Origin: Chrysomallon squamiferum
Lineage: Eukaryota; Mollusca; Gastropoda; Neomphalida; Peltospiridae
Direction: 5' to 3'
Length of the DNA stretch: 64,000 bases
Assembly (NCBI GenBank): GCA_012295275.1
Contig: CM022668.1
Location: 1,617,637-1,681,636, forward strand
Below the pieces are notes generated by a model. It searched no databases and was not told the origin of the DNA. It saw only the letters and a list, made by a program, of their open reading frames with translations. The translations under genes and the position numbers were made by a program. Shown here in pieces: positions 12,406 to 25,392 of this stretch; position 1 is the stretch's first letter, and each line of letters begins with the position of its first letter.

Positions 12406-14541
12406 TCCTAGATAATTTCAGTGGAAGCTGATTCACCGACAACAGTATTTAGAAAGCTTTAATATGAAAACATTATTATGATTTTGACAGTTTCTCTCTT
12501 TGGTTATAAATAATCATGAATTTGTGCATAAGTACATTTACCCAAAGTACAGAGAGTAGATTATGTAATACTTTCAGACACACATACACATAGACACCAA
12601 TTTCAGGATCAATTCTAAATAGTTTAATGTAATGTAATTTATTTTTATTGCTGCAAGTTCCTTATTATAATATCAGTACACTACACAAGAATCACAAACG
12701 CACACAAACACACACACACACACACACATATACACTGACACATATTCACAGAGACATATACACATAGACACAGGGTTTCATAATCAATTCTCACTGATGA
12801 TCTTACTGAAGTTACTTCAGCTAGTTGTCATAAATAGTTTATTGTATTTTACTTTGTTTTTTTATACAGACATGTTAACTTTGATATTATACATATCTGT
12901 CTGTCTATTGACTTTGTTCTTATTGACATACATACACACTCAGAAAAGTTCATCTGTATTTTATTTTACATTTCTCTGCATGAAATGATATCACTTTATT
13001 ATTAGTAAAGATCCAACAGCAAGTTAAGTCACATAACAGGATATAAAATACTTGTACATACTTGAAGATACATTTAGAAGAAAATTTGAGAAAGTTACAA
13101 TACACTGTTTGATTATTAAATGTATTAAAGCAAAAAATAAATAAGGAGGAAAATGAAAGAAAAAAGAAGAAAAATAAATCATATTACATATCACTTTAAA
13201 AGAAACATTTACAGTTAATATTTTCAGTTCAGTATTAAAGACAACATTAGAATAAAATTATTAATTTAGGCTGTTCACAGAGACATGAGTCAGTATTCTG
13301 TGTTTGAGGAATTCAAAGATTGCTAGTGATAGAGCTGAAAACTTACATTAATCTTGAAATGAGGAATTTGAATAATGTCACTGATAATCAGAATCAGTCT
13401 TTTAGAAATTCTTGTTTTATGATTTCACTAAGCTGTTCAGAAGAAGAAACCATTTTAATTTATTGTAAAGTGAATCACATCTGAATGATCAGAATCAAGA
13501 TTTTTTTTAGACATAGCTTCCTTCCTGTTATTATTTGTGTATGTTTTTCCTTTTTAATGAAAATGAATGTAATTATTCTTTCACTGATATGTTTCAATAT
13601 GTTTATTTGTATCTGTGAGCCAGCCATATTGTCTTTGTCTTTGTTTGTATGTTCGTGTGTATGTGTGAAAATTCAGACATATTTCTCCATGGGTTTGTGC
13701 AAGGATACCATTACACTTAATGTTAATGAGTAATGTTTTTGTTATTTGTTAAATTTTAATTTGTCATCAAAAAGGAATTTTTATTACTTGACACAAATAT
13801 CAATTTCATATATGTGATTCACATTATAAATTGTTTCTCTGTCTGTCTGCTGGACTTGGCTTTAAGAAATACATTCCTTGATAAATTGTTAATGAACTAT
13901 AGATTTGCTTTGTTTAATATTTAATTTTTTAAAAACAATTCTTTTTTCTTATTGTTCTATTTTAAATTTTCATCATGTTTCTATTACACCTGCTTATCCT
14001 GCTTATCCACTGACTTTGTAAAATTATCAGATTTTCCTTTTCCATCCAGTTTTGTTTGTTTATGAAACCAGCTTATCCCAAACATTTGTGTGTTGATTTC
14101 TTGATATGGTAAACATTAGTGGGAATTAGAGGAATATTTTTGTTATCTGCAAATTTCTCCTCTCACAAATCACCTCTGTTCACCTTTAACCTGAAGAAAT
14201 ATCACTGCACCCTCCCCTGGAGTTGTTTTGGTTCCTTTCATTCATTATCTGACCTTTGACCCTGGAGACATCATGCAGTTTGTTATCTCTTTAGCAGGAT
14301 CATCTTGCAAAGGTACCATCTTAGGATTCCAGTCAGCTCAGTCCATTAATACAGGGGTGACAGGTTGGTGCTGCTGGGAAGTGAAGTGTGAAGTTTATAA
14401 ATATACATAGCTAATTGCTTAAAGAGAAAGTAGGTTTTCAAAACACATAATAACCATTATAAATATAACTGGTAGCTTGGCACCAGGCCTCCTGCATAGT
14501 TGAAAATGTCACTGTGTGTTGACAGCCTGCAGTCCCTGTAG
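12406..14541. other. Non-coding stretch; nothing firmly recognised
   Basis: It includes a short (CA)n at about 12708-12728 and AT-rich sequence. The segment 14160-14400 is less AT-rich and could hide an exon or diverged repeat, but I see no clear pair of splice sites there. If the FH2 interpretation of the next block is right, an exon coding the central FH2 glycine-rich loop would be expected hereabouts; I could not identify it. Confidence 0.45.
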
Positions 14542-14805
14542 TTGATAATGACAGTTGTTATTCTGAACATGTTACAGAAAGTCACTGATGGAGATTTACT
14601 GGTAGATGTTACTGGTGTTTGTGAGTGTGGAAAGTTGCGTGAAATGATGACTAATGTTTGGAAAACGGTACAAGCAGTTGAAACTCTCAAATGATGACTA
14701 ATGTTTGGAAAACGGTACAAGCAGTTGAAACTCTGAAAACAGTGGCATGAGAAAGACTTTGGTTCTATTTCCAGCATGAAGAAGTTTGCACGCAACTTTC
14801 TCAAG
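14542..14805 (+). pseudogene. FH2-like exon interrupted by a 47-bp tandem duplication
   Basis: This block reads as protein in one frame on both sides of an interruption. The acceptor is ccctgtag|TTG and the donor ctcaag|GTGAGT, with phase 0 at both ends. The first part gives TVVILNMLQKVTDGDLLVDV and later NVWKTVQAVETLK. The last part gives KQWHEKDFGSISS then MKKFARNFLK. Between them a 47-bp unit (starting 14644 and again 14691) is duplicated and one extra A is present, 48 nt in total. The frame is therefore kept beyond it, but stops at 14692, 14695 and 14734 lie inside. The pattern of helices, and the continuation into the exon at 27190 (FLK joined to SADEKLRNI), resembles the C-terminal part of a formin FH2 domain (FHDC1/INF2 group), which nucleates actin filaments. 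That is a family-pattern inference, not a search result. Alternatives are an assembly artefact, a true broken exon, or a start codon at 14776 with the upstream part untranslated. Confidence 0.4.
14644..14737 (+). repeat. 47-bp tandem duplication
   Basis: Two adjacent copies begin atgatgactaatgtttgg at 14644 and 14691 and are almost identical (ctcaa against ctgaa near the end). The near-identity implies recent origin or an assembly/haplotype artefact. Confidence 0.95.
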
Positions 14806-17090
14806 GTGAGTTTGACATGTGATTCACATCTGACCCTGTCTGGCTCTACCAGTTCTCATTTTGTTTTCATTTCATCCCTGTTTTTCCTACCATATGTCTT
14901 CTCTGACTGTTTGTCTGAAGGTTACTTTATTATGTTTTGCTCCAAAATGGACCTCTGCTTCTTAATTATATTTACTGAGATTTTATTTAGAAATGATTCT
15001 TATTTTTATTTATTTATTTATTTATTTATTTTTTTTTTTGTCTGGTGTGTGTGATAATATAGAATCAAGAACATGAAATAGCAATTAGTGTTGTTATTTC
15101 ACATGGACGTGGTAGAAGGTGATGTTATTATACAGATTTAACAGATTTTATATAAAAAACATTTAGTAGATAATTAGTGAGATGTTATTAGATTGGATAA
15201 ACATTGAAATACCTCCTCACTGCATAATGAATAATGTTTATATTCTGACTGGATAATTAAAAACAGACTTCTATAATTAACTCTTGTTCTTATCTCTTTG
15301 TGATTGGTTAATCACTAACAGTTTTAACAATTCTGATTGGATAATAGTATAAACTTTGTAAATGCAGTTGTAATTGGATGATGCAAATTACAGATGAATT
15401 ATGGAAGAACCAAGAAAGATGTTAAAGATTAAGAAAATATTCAATGAAAAAAAAAAATTCATTAATATTTTGTTGTTTTGTTTAAATTGTTAACAAATAG
15501 CTTTAAAAAAAGTAATGGGTTGTGTTCTTGTAATTTTAAACATATTATTTGAAATCATGTGAAAGTCTGAAAATAGATTTTTTTTTTGTCTTTTCTAGAA
15601 TATTCTTTAACTGTGTTTGTCATTATTAATATTTTTTTAATTCTCTCTGCATGTGTGTGTGTGTGTGTGTGTGTTGTGTGTGTGTTTTATGTCTGTTCTT
15701 ATTAAATATATTTGTTGTTTTTCAATTTCTCTATTAAAGTCATAAACCACTGAAATTTAGTTTTTAAATGTTTTTTTTTTTTAAAATTTTAAATAAATAT
15801 TTTATTACCAAAAAATGTTAATTTAATATTGCATGATTTTGAATTCTGGAATTATTTTGAATGGCTTTACCACAGAGTAACATAAAATCTCTTCAATAAG
15901 CAAATAGGCCTTTTCATTCTGTCATATTAATCATAAAATATAACATAAATATGTAAAAATGTCACTGAGAGAGCAACCATCAGTTATAAAACAACATACA
16001 TCAGTTATAAAACAACATACATCTGTTATAAAACAACATACATCTGGATAAAACAACAAACATCTGTTATAAAACAACATACATCAGGACAAACAACAAA
16101 CATATGCACCAAGACAAAATAAAAATGACAAAACAAACAACAACAGCAACAACAATGAAATGAAAATGTCAAGCTCTGTGTTCACTATTTATTATTTTAT
16201 TGCAGTAGAGTTTAAAACAAAACAGTAAAATAACAAAATATATTTCACCCCTCTGTATTTACAAAAGAGAATTCAGGAAGTTTGTATGGATGGTAGTGTG
16301 AAATGTATTTGATTTAGAAGTTTCACCTAGTAGTGATGCAGAATTCACAAGTAAATGTAAAATTTCTGTGTTAATTTGACACTAAAGTGCAGATAATTGA
16401 AAATCTGTGTACATTAAGTCACTTCATAGTGACCTTTTACAAAACACTTCACTATGTAGGCAAACTGTTATTTATGTGTTGGCTTTCACTGTCGCAACTG
16501 GACAAAACCGGATACACTTTTTGATAATTATGTAATTATGTTGTATTTGTTGAAATTATAGTTTGTTTTTTATTTATTGTTAAAAAAAATCTTTGTTTGA
16601 TGGAATGATGGATGGTTGGATGTTCTGTGTTTAGTTAGTTCCAGATCTGTTATTACTGTTGTTTTTATTAATTAACTTTTTTGTTATTGTTTTTATTTGC
16701 TTAAAAAACAAATAATGGGAAGTCCAGTGTACAAATTGTTGTAGAGTCATTTTTATTTTTCAGTTCTGTCTGATTGCATGTCTAAATAATGAATAATGTA
16801 GTGGTAGTAGTTAGCTGTTTTATCAGAAGTTTGGTGTCATTCTAGTACTGTGCATAAGTTGTTTTTATCAGTTGTTTAGTCAGTACTTTATTTTATTTTA
16901 TATTTTATTTTTAATTATTTATTTATTTATAGTGTGATTTTACTATTATTATTTTATTATTTGTTTTTTTTCCAGTGGTGAAGTAAAAGGATTATAATTT
17001 ACATATTAGTTGTTTAAGCTCACAATGTTGTTGTTGTTTGTCTTTTTTTTTAATTAAAACAAATAATAACAAAAAAGCAGTGGAATATTG
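14806..17090 (+). other. Intron-like sequence with simple repeats
   Basis: It begins at the donor at 14806. It contains a TTTA tract (about 15004-15030), (TG)n at about 15652-15674, a 21-bp minisatellite at 15977-16105 and T/A-rich filler. No exon-like segment is seen. Confidence 0.5.
15977..16105. repeat. 21-bp minisatellite, about six copies
   Basis: The unit acatcagttataaaacaaca + t is repeated with small deletions in the last copies. Confidence 0.9.
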
Positions 17091-17094
17091 TGTA

Positions 17095-17335
17095 TTAATC
17101 ATAATAAATTCACATTTTCTGTTTTTTATATGTAATACCACTGGTAACCAATGCAGCTGTATGTTTTCTGTACTAAACACATGGAGGTTGTTGAAGTTTG
17201 TTGTTTCGTACACCTGTTTTACTCCTCCTATCAGGGAGAATGATGTTTCCCAGTGGAGTGCAAAGTCAAACACCACACCAACCAGCATTCCAGCCATAAC
17301 CATTAGACCAAATTACTGGCTCAATTTTTCACGTT
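17095..17335 (-). mobile_element. tRNA-derived SINE or diverged repeat (candidate)
   Basis: On the minus strand tggtctaatggttatgg (complement of 17294-17310) closely matches a tRNA A box and D-loop. The segment gtttgactttgcactcc, about 30 bases further on, is a weak B box. Base composition is less AT-rich than the flanks and both strands are open over about 230 bases. A decayed tRNA-headed SINE explains this better than a gene, because no splice sites or recognisable protein are present. Confidence 0.33.
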
Positions 17336-17794
17336 AATTACCCTAATAAAACTAATTCTTGTTTTTAATTATCTCCGAGGTTTTTAACTGACATTTAGGA
17401 AGAAAGAAATAATCGTACTTAGTAGCTGCAGGGTTAAACAGATCTAAACAGATTTGAAAATATGTTAATTCTGTTTATTAATAAAGATGAAGAAATGTTT
17501 AAATTTAAAATAATTTAGTTTTTGTAGGGAATTCTGTTTGGCAAGAAGTATACAGTTCTCTCTTACAGCTGATGTTGAAGTACTGTAAAAATAGAATTTA
17601 TGAGACTTCATAGATCCAGCTCTTTTTTTCATCAGTCTAATCTTATCAGGTAGCGAAATAGCTGGGACATTTAGACAGAAAAATAATCAAGTTAGAAACA
17701 AATCTTACTAGCATTTATTTTTGTAATATAGTAAGTCAATATCACAGTATATAACAGAATTAAAAATACTGAATCTGGTTTTACTACATATTAT

Positions 17795-17940
17795 TTGTGA
17801 AGTACACATTAGTTATGAAGTACACATTACTTATGAAGTACATTTTACTTGTGAAGTATACTTTACCTGTAAAGTACACATTACTTGTGAAGTATACTTG
17901 TGAAATACACATTACATGTGAAGTATACATCATTTCTAAA
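17795..17940. repeat. 18-bp minisatellite, about eight copies
   Basis: The unit gtgaagtacacattactt is repeated. Because 18 is a multiple of three it yields a repetitive MKYTLL/VKYTLL reading frame on the plus strand, which I do not regard as a gene. Confidence 0.92.
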
Positions 17941-20238
17941 ACACACACACACTACTTTATTAGCTACATATTAGGTATTTGATTTAACATAAGTATCATT
18001 TAGTTTTTGATAAAGACAATTTAGAAAATAAATTAAAAAGTTTTATATGTAAAAGTTGTGTGTAGGTATGTGTGTATGTGCATGTGTGTATGTGTTATGT
18101 GTGTGTATGTGTGTGTATGGGCATGTGTGTATGAATTATCATAAACATATTTAATATAGCTCCTTCTAAACTAATTTATAACTGAGTTATATTTTAGCAG
18201 AGTTTCTGTACAGTTTTTTAACATTTCTTTATTTCAAATATTTCAAACACAGAGATTACAAAATTAAATCGGCATTGATATAAATGTGTTTAAAGTAAAA
18301 TGTAATTACAGATAAATTGTGTTGTTGGTTACGTGTGAGTAAATGACTTCAGACTGATACATAAAACAAATTTCCTCTGTAGCCAGGTGTTTCCTGCTCT
18401 TTCTAAAAATATGTGCACAGGTGAGGCCAGTTAATCATACACAGCAATTCTTGTCGCCATGGAAATCAAGCATGTAGCTTGGCAAGTGTGCCAATATGAT
18501 TTCATTGCAGGCATTTTGAAGTCTGAGCCAAGAATCACTGTTTAGTTTTACATGTGTAATCATTTCATAACAGTATACTGTATTGGTTAGTCAGTTTGTG
18601 GTCTTTGAAATAATAATGTAATAGTTTTGTTGCATCCAAACTTTTATCTACCAAGGTCCAAGTTTATTTAAATTAATATCACTGAGATCCCAGGATTTTG
18701 AAGCTGTGTCTGCTCAATTAGCTGATTATATTACCTAACAATGCACTTATTTTACAGATTCATCTGTTATCTGAAAGATATGTAAGTGAAAATGCAAGTA
18801 AACATATAAGCAACTATTTTTTTTAAAGTTTATCAGTCTCATTACAAGTATCCATTCATTTTATATTACTGAGCCTTGGAGTATTGAAGTTACCTCATGG
18901 ACACTATCTTTGTGGAACACCAGAGCCCATGAAACAAGATTGCTGCTGAATTATAAACCAAGATCAGAATGCAAGTATTTTACACATGGATGACTTTTTA
19001 AAAAAGGTCTCTCATTATTTTAATGTTACCTGTTGAAAGGTCTATAGATACAGTTACTGCATACTGATGATATGAGAGATGAATCCACTTGTTTCCATGG
19101 GTTGCTCTAGCAGCAACCAGTTTTTATAATATACAGCCTCCTATACAGCATTCCATGCCAATCTGACACACAAGAAATGTTTTTGAGTGTCAGTGATTGT
19201 ACAAGAAAATTCTTAAACAAACCATACAGGAAGAAGCTTTCATATTTCATAATTAAGCTAAATTATTTATTGCAAACAACTGACTTTTATAAAATGCCTA
19301 CAGACAATTAAATTAATAATAAATAAATAAATAAATAAATAAAAAGTCAGAGTTAAAAAAAATTAATTATAATACAAAGAGTAAGTAAATGAGTTAAAGT
19401 AAATTTAAATAGATTATATAGATAGACAGATAAACAGACAGACAGACAGATAAATAGATACAAATATAGAAATAGATGTATATTAATATGAGCAGTAGAC
19501 AACATGGAAACAGACAAAGTCAAGTCTGTCTGCTTCATATCTACCTACCATGATAACCTGTAATGGTTGCCACGGTAACAGTGTCAAATCAAATCCTTTA
19601 ATTTTGGCTTACATCTTGCCTGCCTGTGGATGATGTTTGTGAGATTACAAGTGTTGTGTTGCCATGTCAATGTAAACAAATATTACCTTATCAGCCTCAG
19701 AAATTTTTTTTTATATATATTTTTAGAAACTTCTTCTGATAACATTTAGAGATTTCTGTGCTAGAAAGAAAAAACTACTAAAACTGTTAGGTTGCCAAGA
19801 CCTGACTCTGGACCCGCCATTTGTATAATAAATCTTAGAGAAGGCTAATGGACTTACATAGAGCTTGTGCTGATATGATACAGTTTTCTGACAAGTTACA
19901 GTCTGGACTTGTAAAGAGATCTGTCATATTAATACATGCATTAGAGAGAGGGCTGGTAATGCACCATTTTCTAAGAGGGACCTATATTTTGTTTACTGTC
20001 GTTTTTGAGTCCATATTTCTGTTTAATTTTAAACCTGAAAAAAAAAAAACCCATTGTTATATAAGGCTCAGTAAAACAATTAAAAAAATTATGTCTGATT
20101 TTATTTAATCGTTAATATAATCATAATTTTTCTATGGTCTCTGTCGATGAGTTTTTTAATGCCACATTCATAAGTTCCTAAGATTTACCTGGATATTTAC
20201 TTTAAAAAACTGACAGAACTTTTGTTACAACCTCGTGG

Positions 20239-20279
<41 letters not shown>

Positions 20280-20964
20280 ATGTATTAATTAATGCATGTG
20301 ACTATAACCATAAACTGTAAATGACATTATGACATCAGATATGCACAAAAATATCCATTCTTATACAAATCACAAAAGTATATTATTAACTAATTTATAG
20401 TTATAGAGCTAAACTATAATGATCAGAAGAAAAAAAGGGTTGAAAATGAAAAATGTTATATTTTAATAGAAATGACACAGTGCTGATGTCACTAAGTAAT
20501 CTGGATGTTTGTAGCTCAGATTGTAAATGATTTTTCATGGATTCTTGTATTGCGGTTGCTAAGTGGGTCAAAGAAATGGATGTCACAGTGGCAGTTAAAA
20601 TTTAAACACTTTTAAATTAAATCAAAATAATCTGAATACCCAATGCAGAATATTTATTGTTATTATAGTTAGAATAGTAATATTTATTTTTCCATTAGAT
20701 GATAAGAAACATTATTGTCAACTAATTCCTACATTGGGTTATTGTATGAGTCTTTTGAGAAAAATTTTAAATATATGTTTTCCTCTAGTTTTTATAATTT
20801 ATAATTTAAACAGTCTTCAGTTACCTGTATATATTTATATCCAGTTAATTTTGCTGTTTACTGTTTCCAGTTTTATTATTTAACAGAAATAAAAACTATA
20901 AATAACTGAATATTTGTCAGGTGAGGATATATTTAAGCCACTTGGAGAAATTTATTTTTACCAG

Positions 20965-20965
<1 letters not shown>
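17941..20965 (+). other. Intron-like sequence, nothing firmly recognised
   Basis: It contains GT-rich simple sequence at about 18055-18130, AAAT repeats at about 19317-19342, GACA/GATA repeats near 19420-19460 and (TC)n at about 20241-20276. Moderately GC-richer patches near 18400-18540 and 18880-19200 have no open frame bounded by splice sites. Confidence 0.5.
20241..20276. repeat. (TC)n microsatellite
   Basis: About 18 TC units without interruption. Confidence 0.95.
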
Positions 20966-21011
<46 letters not shown>

Positions 21012-21012
21012 G

Positions 21013-21046
<34 letters not shown>
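20966..21046. repeat. Compound microsatellite (TG)n-(TA)n
   Basis: (TG)n at 20966-21010 is followed, after tgaac, by (TA)n at about 21016-21046. Confidence 0.95.
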
Positions 21047-21050
<4 letters not shown>

Positions 21051-21599
21051 AAAAAATATATAAAGATTTAAAGGATGTAAAATATTTCTAATTGAGTAAA
21101 ACTTTCAACATGAAGCTGTTTATCTTCATCATCACTTACTTATCAACATTTGACCTGAAAATGTGTTCACAGGAAAAAATAAATCTTGTGTTGATATGTC
21201 TAAACAGACTTGTTGGGATTTTAAACATAAACTGCCTGTGAAAAATTATTTATTTTGTCCATGAACTGCTAGTTACAAAAACTGTTAGGTAAAGATTTAA
21301 CACATCTTCCTTTCCTACACTTTCTATCTGTGATTTATTTTTTGCCTTTCGCTTCTCTTTTTTATCTTTCTCTTTCTCCCTGACTCTGTCACTCTCTTTC
21401 TGTCTCTAATCACCACTCTGTTTTCTTATCTCATTCTTTCTTTGTCTTCCTTCTTATATGTTTTCTTCTTTAAATATTTTGCTGTGTTTTTATTTTTCTC
21501 TTCTCTGTGTTTCAGTCTATATTTTCTCATTTTTTTGTTCTGTATATCTAGTTTTCCTCATCTATTCTCTCTCTCTTTCATTGGGTTTTATTTATCTTG

Positions 21600-21670
<71 letters not shown>

Positions 21671-22140
21671 GTTTATCTATTAATGTATCTGTGAATGTGT
21701 ACAAGTGTGTCTTCTACTCAGTTTAATTATTTTATCAGTAACTAAAGATTTTCCTAAATATTCTTTCATTTTAACTTGTGAGAAATTATCATTAATGCCA
21801 TATGTCTGCTGTTTAAATTATATGATTATGTCCCTGTGTTCCTCTGTAAGTGTGTATTTTTACAAATCAGGGTGTGCCTGCATGTACAAACCAGTGTGTT
21901 TGCAAATATAAACAAATCAAAATGATATAAATAATTGAAATGTGAAGCATTTTGCACACACACACACACACACACACATGCAAAACACACAAAAATTTTT
22001 TTTTCCTTTGTGTTTTTGTTTATATTGTACACATAATGAACAAATTAATATAACTGATAATAAATGACTAAATAACATAGTCTGTTCATTGTCATTCTTT
22101 AGATGAGTGTGTTATGTGTTATGCAGCATTATGTAATAAA
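21047..22140 (+). other. Pyrimidine-rich intron-like sequence
   Basis: The segment 21300-21660 is strongly T/C-rich and contains (TC)n at 21601-21658; 21955-21978 is (CA)n. Open frames here translate to Ser/Leu/Phe runs and carry no gene signal. Confidence 0.6.
21601..21658. repeat. (TC)n microsatellite
   Basis: About 28 TC units. Confidence 0.96.
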
Positions 22141-22144
22141 ATAT

Positions 22145-22640
22145 CTCAACACACACACATACTCTGGTAAAACACAAACACACATATACACCTTTAAACA
22201 TACACATATACATCTTTAAATATACAAACATACAGACATATACATATTAAAACATATACAGATATACACAATTAAAACATACACATACACATACACATAT
22301 ATACACCATTAAAACACACACACATATACATATCATTAAAACTTTACACATATACATTAAAACATACACATATACACCACTAAAACATATACACATAAAC
22401 ACCATTAAAACATACACACATATACATATTAAAACTTTACACAAAACATATAAAACACATAAACACCATTAAAATATACACACATACACCATTAAAACAT
22501 ATACATATATACACTGTTAAAACACACATAGAGACCATTAAAACATATAATACCATTAAAATCTACTGATGTGTACATTATTAAGACATACATCATTGAC
22601 ATATATACACTTACCTCTTTAAAATACATTCACAGGCACT
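22145..22640. repeat. Degenerate tandem array with ACACATATACACCATTAAAA core
   Basis: The phrase cattaaaacatacacatata recurs some 15-18 times with spacing of about 20-30 bases and variable CA/TA content. It looks like a minisatellite grown from CATA/CA simple sequence. Confidence 0.85.
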
Positions 22641-22714
22641 CCATTAAAATCAACATATATATACACATATATACACATGAAAGAAAATAATATATACACC
22701 TGTGATAGATAGAT

Positions 22715-22885
22715 AGATTGAGAGAGAGAGAGAGAGAGAGAACAAAATTATACATAAATACATACACCATTAACACACAAATAATATATATATATATACA
22801 CATCATTAAACACACCAGAGAGAGAGAGAGAGAGAACAAAATTATACATAAATACATACACCATTAACACACACATAATGACATA
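22715..22885. repeat. Direct duplication containing (GA)n
   Basis: The phrase gagagagagagaacaaaatt followed by atacataaatacatacaccattaacacacaa occurs at about 22720-22780 and again at about 22815-22877, with a (TA)n/CA-rich spacer between. Confidence 0.88.
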
Positions 22886-24060
22886 TGCACATAAGGACCT
22901 AACCACACCAAATAAAACACAAAAGCAGAATCTTGTAAATACAAACATTGTGTAAGTTTGTGTTGTGCGTACACTAAACAGTATTTCACAAATACGTAAA
23001 CACAAAGATGATGTAAACAAGTCTGTGTGTGTTGAGACGCTTAACAACACATGAGTGTGTCTGCAGTGGGAATTGTCCTCATCAACATCTCATTTCCACA
23101 CTGAACAGGTGAGTTTGTAGGTTTGGGGTTTTGGGGAAAAATTGTCTTATTTTATTGTATTTGGGTGAAAATAGGTGTTGAAGTGTATTTGAAAAAAATG
23201 ATGTTATATATGAAAAATGGTGTTTTAGGCTGTATTCAGATGTGGAAAAATGTTAATGTTGTGTTTATGAAAATGGTGTTGGTATATTGTGTTTTGGCCA
23301 AAAATTGTGTTATATTTATTTGAGAGAAAAAAAAATGTAACACTGTATTTTGAAAAATTGTACAAGTGTTATTGTCTTAGATTTTTTTTGTACCATCTAA
23401 GTGTGTATAATGTTATGTCTGCATGTGTGTATGCCTCTGTATAGGTGGTGTATGTGTGTGTGTTTGTGTGTGCATTTGTGTGTTAGTGTATGTGAAAAGA
23501 GAGAGAAGAGATACATCAAAGCCATAGTTTATTTCCCTCATAGCTCTGTGATAGCACGTAGTGAGTGATATTTCATAAATAAACAAAAAGCTTAACAAAG
23601 TTCCTAGTATCAGCCAATCTAAGTTAGTCCAGTCATTCAGAATGTAACCTGGTCATACTCTGGGAACTGTAATGATAACCGAGTTTAAATATACAAATAT
23701 ACCCAGAGAGGGCCTCACAGTGGAGCAAGGTAAAGAGTAAAATCTTCATCATGGATGCTGGGATCTGGTTTCCAAATTTAGCCATGTCAGTTTTAAACTG
23801 TGAAAGTCAGTGAGAAAGGTTTCTCATTAAATCTGAGGTAACTCACATACCTACACACACTGACAAAGAAGCATGGAAGAAGCACTGCTGTGTTTGTCTT
23901 TTCAACGATGACTTTTTGTTTTCTTCTTTGTGAGTGAGAGGAAAGTGGCAGATTGGGAATACTAAAATGTGGTAAGTGTCTGTGTATGTTTTTATATTTA
24001 CCTGAGTTGTCACTTATCTTTGTTTTACAAGCTATTTTCTGTAACACCTGTTATTAACAG
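22886..24060 (+). other. Intron-like sequence with one tRNA-like remnant
   Basis: No exon with both splice sites is evident. The stretch includes TGTG-rich sequence at about 23420-23490 and a tRNA-like element near 23710-23780, listed separately. Confidence 0.5.
23705..23795 (+). mobile_element. tRNA-like SINE remnant (candidate)
   Basis: The segment cctcacagtggagcaagg (23713-23730) resembles an A box, and ggatctggtttccaaattt (about 23760-23779) is a moderate B box, about 45 bases apart. The tail and target-site duplication are not resolvable. Confidence 0.28.
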
Positions 24061-24084
24061 TATTCTGAAGTTCCAAATTATACA

Positions 24085-24202
24085 TATATACATACACATA
24101 CATAAATACACACACACACACACACACATAATACATAGATACATACATACAAACATACAAACATACAAACATACATATATATATATATATATATACAATC
24201 TC

Positions 24203-24255
<53 letters not shown>
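24085..24255. repeat. Compound microsatellite (CA)n-(CATA)n-(TA)n-(CA)n
   Basis: CA/CATA units at 24085-24175, (TA)n at about 24175-24195, a caatct spacer and (CA)n at about 24203-24251. It has the same block order as the array at 8.7 kb. Confidence 0.95.
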
Positions 24256-24256
<1 letters not shown>

Positions 24257-24439
24257 TACACATGCATAGAAACATTAAAAATAAATGACAAAAATGAATA
24301 AATACATTTATCTACAACTCAGGAAATCTATTTTCTGTCGTGGTATTTTATTACACTGATTATTAATTTATTTTATTTTTTATTTGTTATTGTTTTACTA
24401 TTTTTTATTTAATGTTTTTGATTTTATTATTGTTATTAA

Positions 24440-24810
24440 AAGTATTATCATCATTATCTTCATCATCTTTTTCCATCTCAAGTGCTATTTGGTATGGTGC
24501 ACCACAGTTAATGATTTCAGTGCCTGCCAGACTTGACATCCCTAGATTATTCAAGAGATGTTTCATTATCAAGAATTTCCTGTTTCTCATTTCAAACAGA
24601 CTGCTGTACCCAGACTGATCCATGTTTACTTTCATTTGTAATATTCAAAGAAATTCTAAACTTTCTTCTTACATCAAAGTTTGTCCAGGACCTGACAGAC
24701 ATGTCTGTCTCTGTAATTACCAAGTCACCAGCAGATTTCACACACTGGCTTCATTTCAAGACTTTGATCCTAATCATGGTAGCCATAAACCACTTTGTTC
24801 CTACCTCCAG
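24440..24810. other. Less AT-rich block, open on both strands, identity unknown
   Basis: The composition is more balanced than the flanks. The minus strand holds a frame from 24635 down to 24405 containing RKFLIMKHLLNNLGMSSLAG, and plus-strand frames are also open. There are no convincing splice sites and no recognised domain. It sits between (CA)/(CATA) arrays, so a fragment of a dispersed repeat is the simplest reading. Confidence 0.3.
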
Positions 24811-24837
24811 ACACTCTTATCATACATTTTGTTCATA

Positions 24838-24854
24838 TGTACATTCATACATAC

Positions 24855-24886
<32 letters not shown>

Positions 24887-24935
24887 TGTCCACATACCTT
24901 CAAATATTTTGTTACACACACACACACACAGACAC
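24838..24935. repeat. Compound microsatellite (CATA)n-(TA)n-(CA)n
   Basis: CATA units at about 24843-24868, (TA)n to about 24886, then after a spacer (CA)n at about 24914-24930. Confidence 0.94.
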
Positions 24936-25335
24936 AGATACACACACAATACTTTGTTTTCATATTCAAACATCAATCAAAAACTAAATTTCCTGCAAAT
25001 GTTCATAATGTCTAACACAAATATTTCAATATTATTTTGAACTTAGATGTTGAAAGTTACAAAAAGTAATCACTAATTATTAATTAAAACTTTTATTAAA
25101 ATATCTCATTTTTTTAAGGAAGAATTTTTAAAATGCCATTCATCCATATTAGTATGTACCATAGTATTTGTTCACAGAATATTATAAAATACGTCAAACT
25201 GTTCGTACATAGTTAATTATACTTTAGTTTTAGTAATTATAACATGCAAATAAATATAATATGCACATATACACATAACATGAACAAACACATAAAAATG
25301 CACACCCAGACACATACACATATATACATTCATAA

Positions 25336-25338
<3 letters not shown>

Positions 25339-25388
<50 letters not shown>
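25339..25388. repeat. (CA)n microsatellite
   Basis: About 25 CA units. Confidence 0.96.

Positions 25389-25392
<4 letters not shown>

Noticed and set aside
14228-14410. Possible FH2 glycine-rich loop exon (segment with SLAGSSCKGTILGF)
   Set aside because: The Gly spacing does not fit the FH2 loop by one residue and no acceptor/donor pair frames it.
14457-14804. Minus-strand open frame of 115 codons
   Set aside because: It is the shadow of the plus-strand FH2-like block. Its repeated part simply mirrors the 47-bp duplication, and the plus strand has matching splice sites and phase.
16992-17303. Minus-strand 103-codon frame with hydrophobic segments
   Set aside because: No domain or splice signals; the A-box-like start on the same strand favours a SINE remnant.
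24405-24635. Minus-strand frame of 76 codons that looks protein-like in part
   Set aside because: Overlaps simple (AAT) sequence at its end, has no splice sites or recognised family, and the other strand is equally open.
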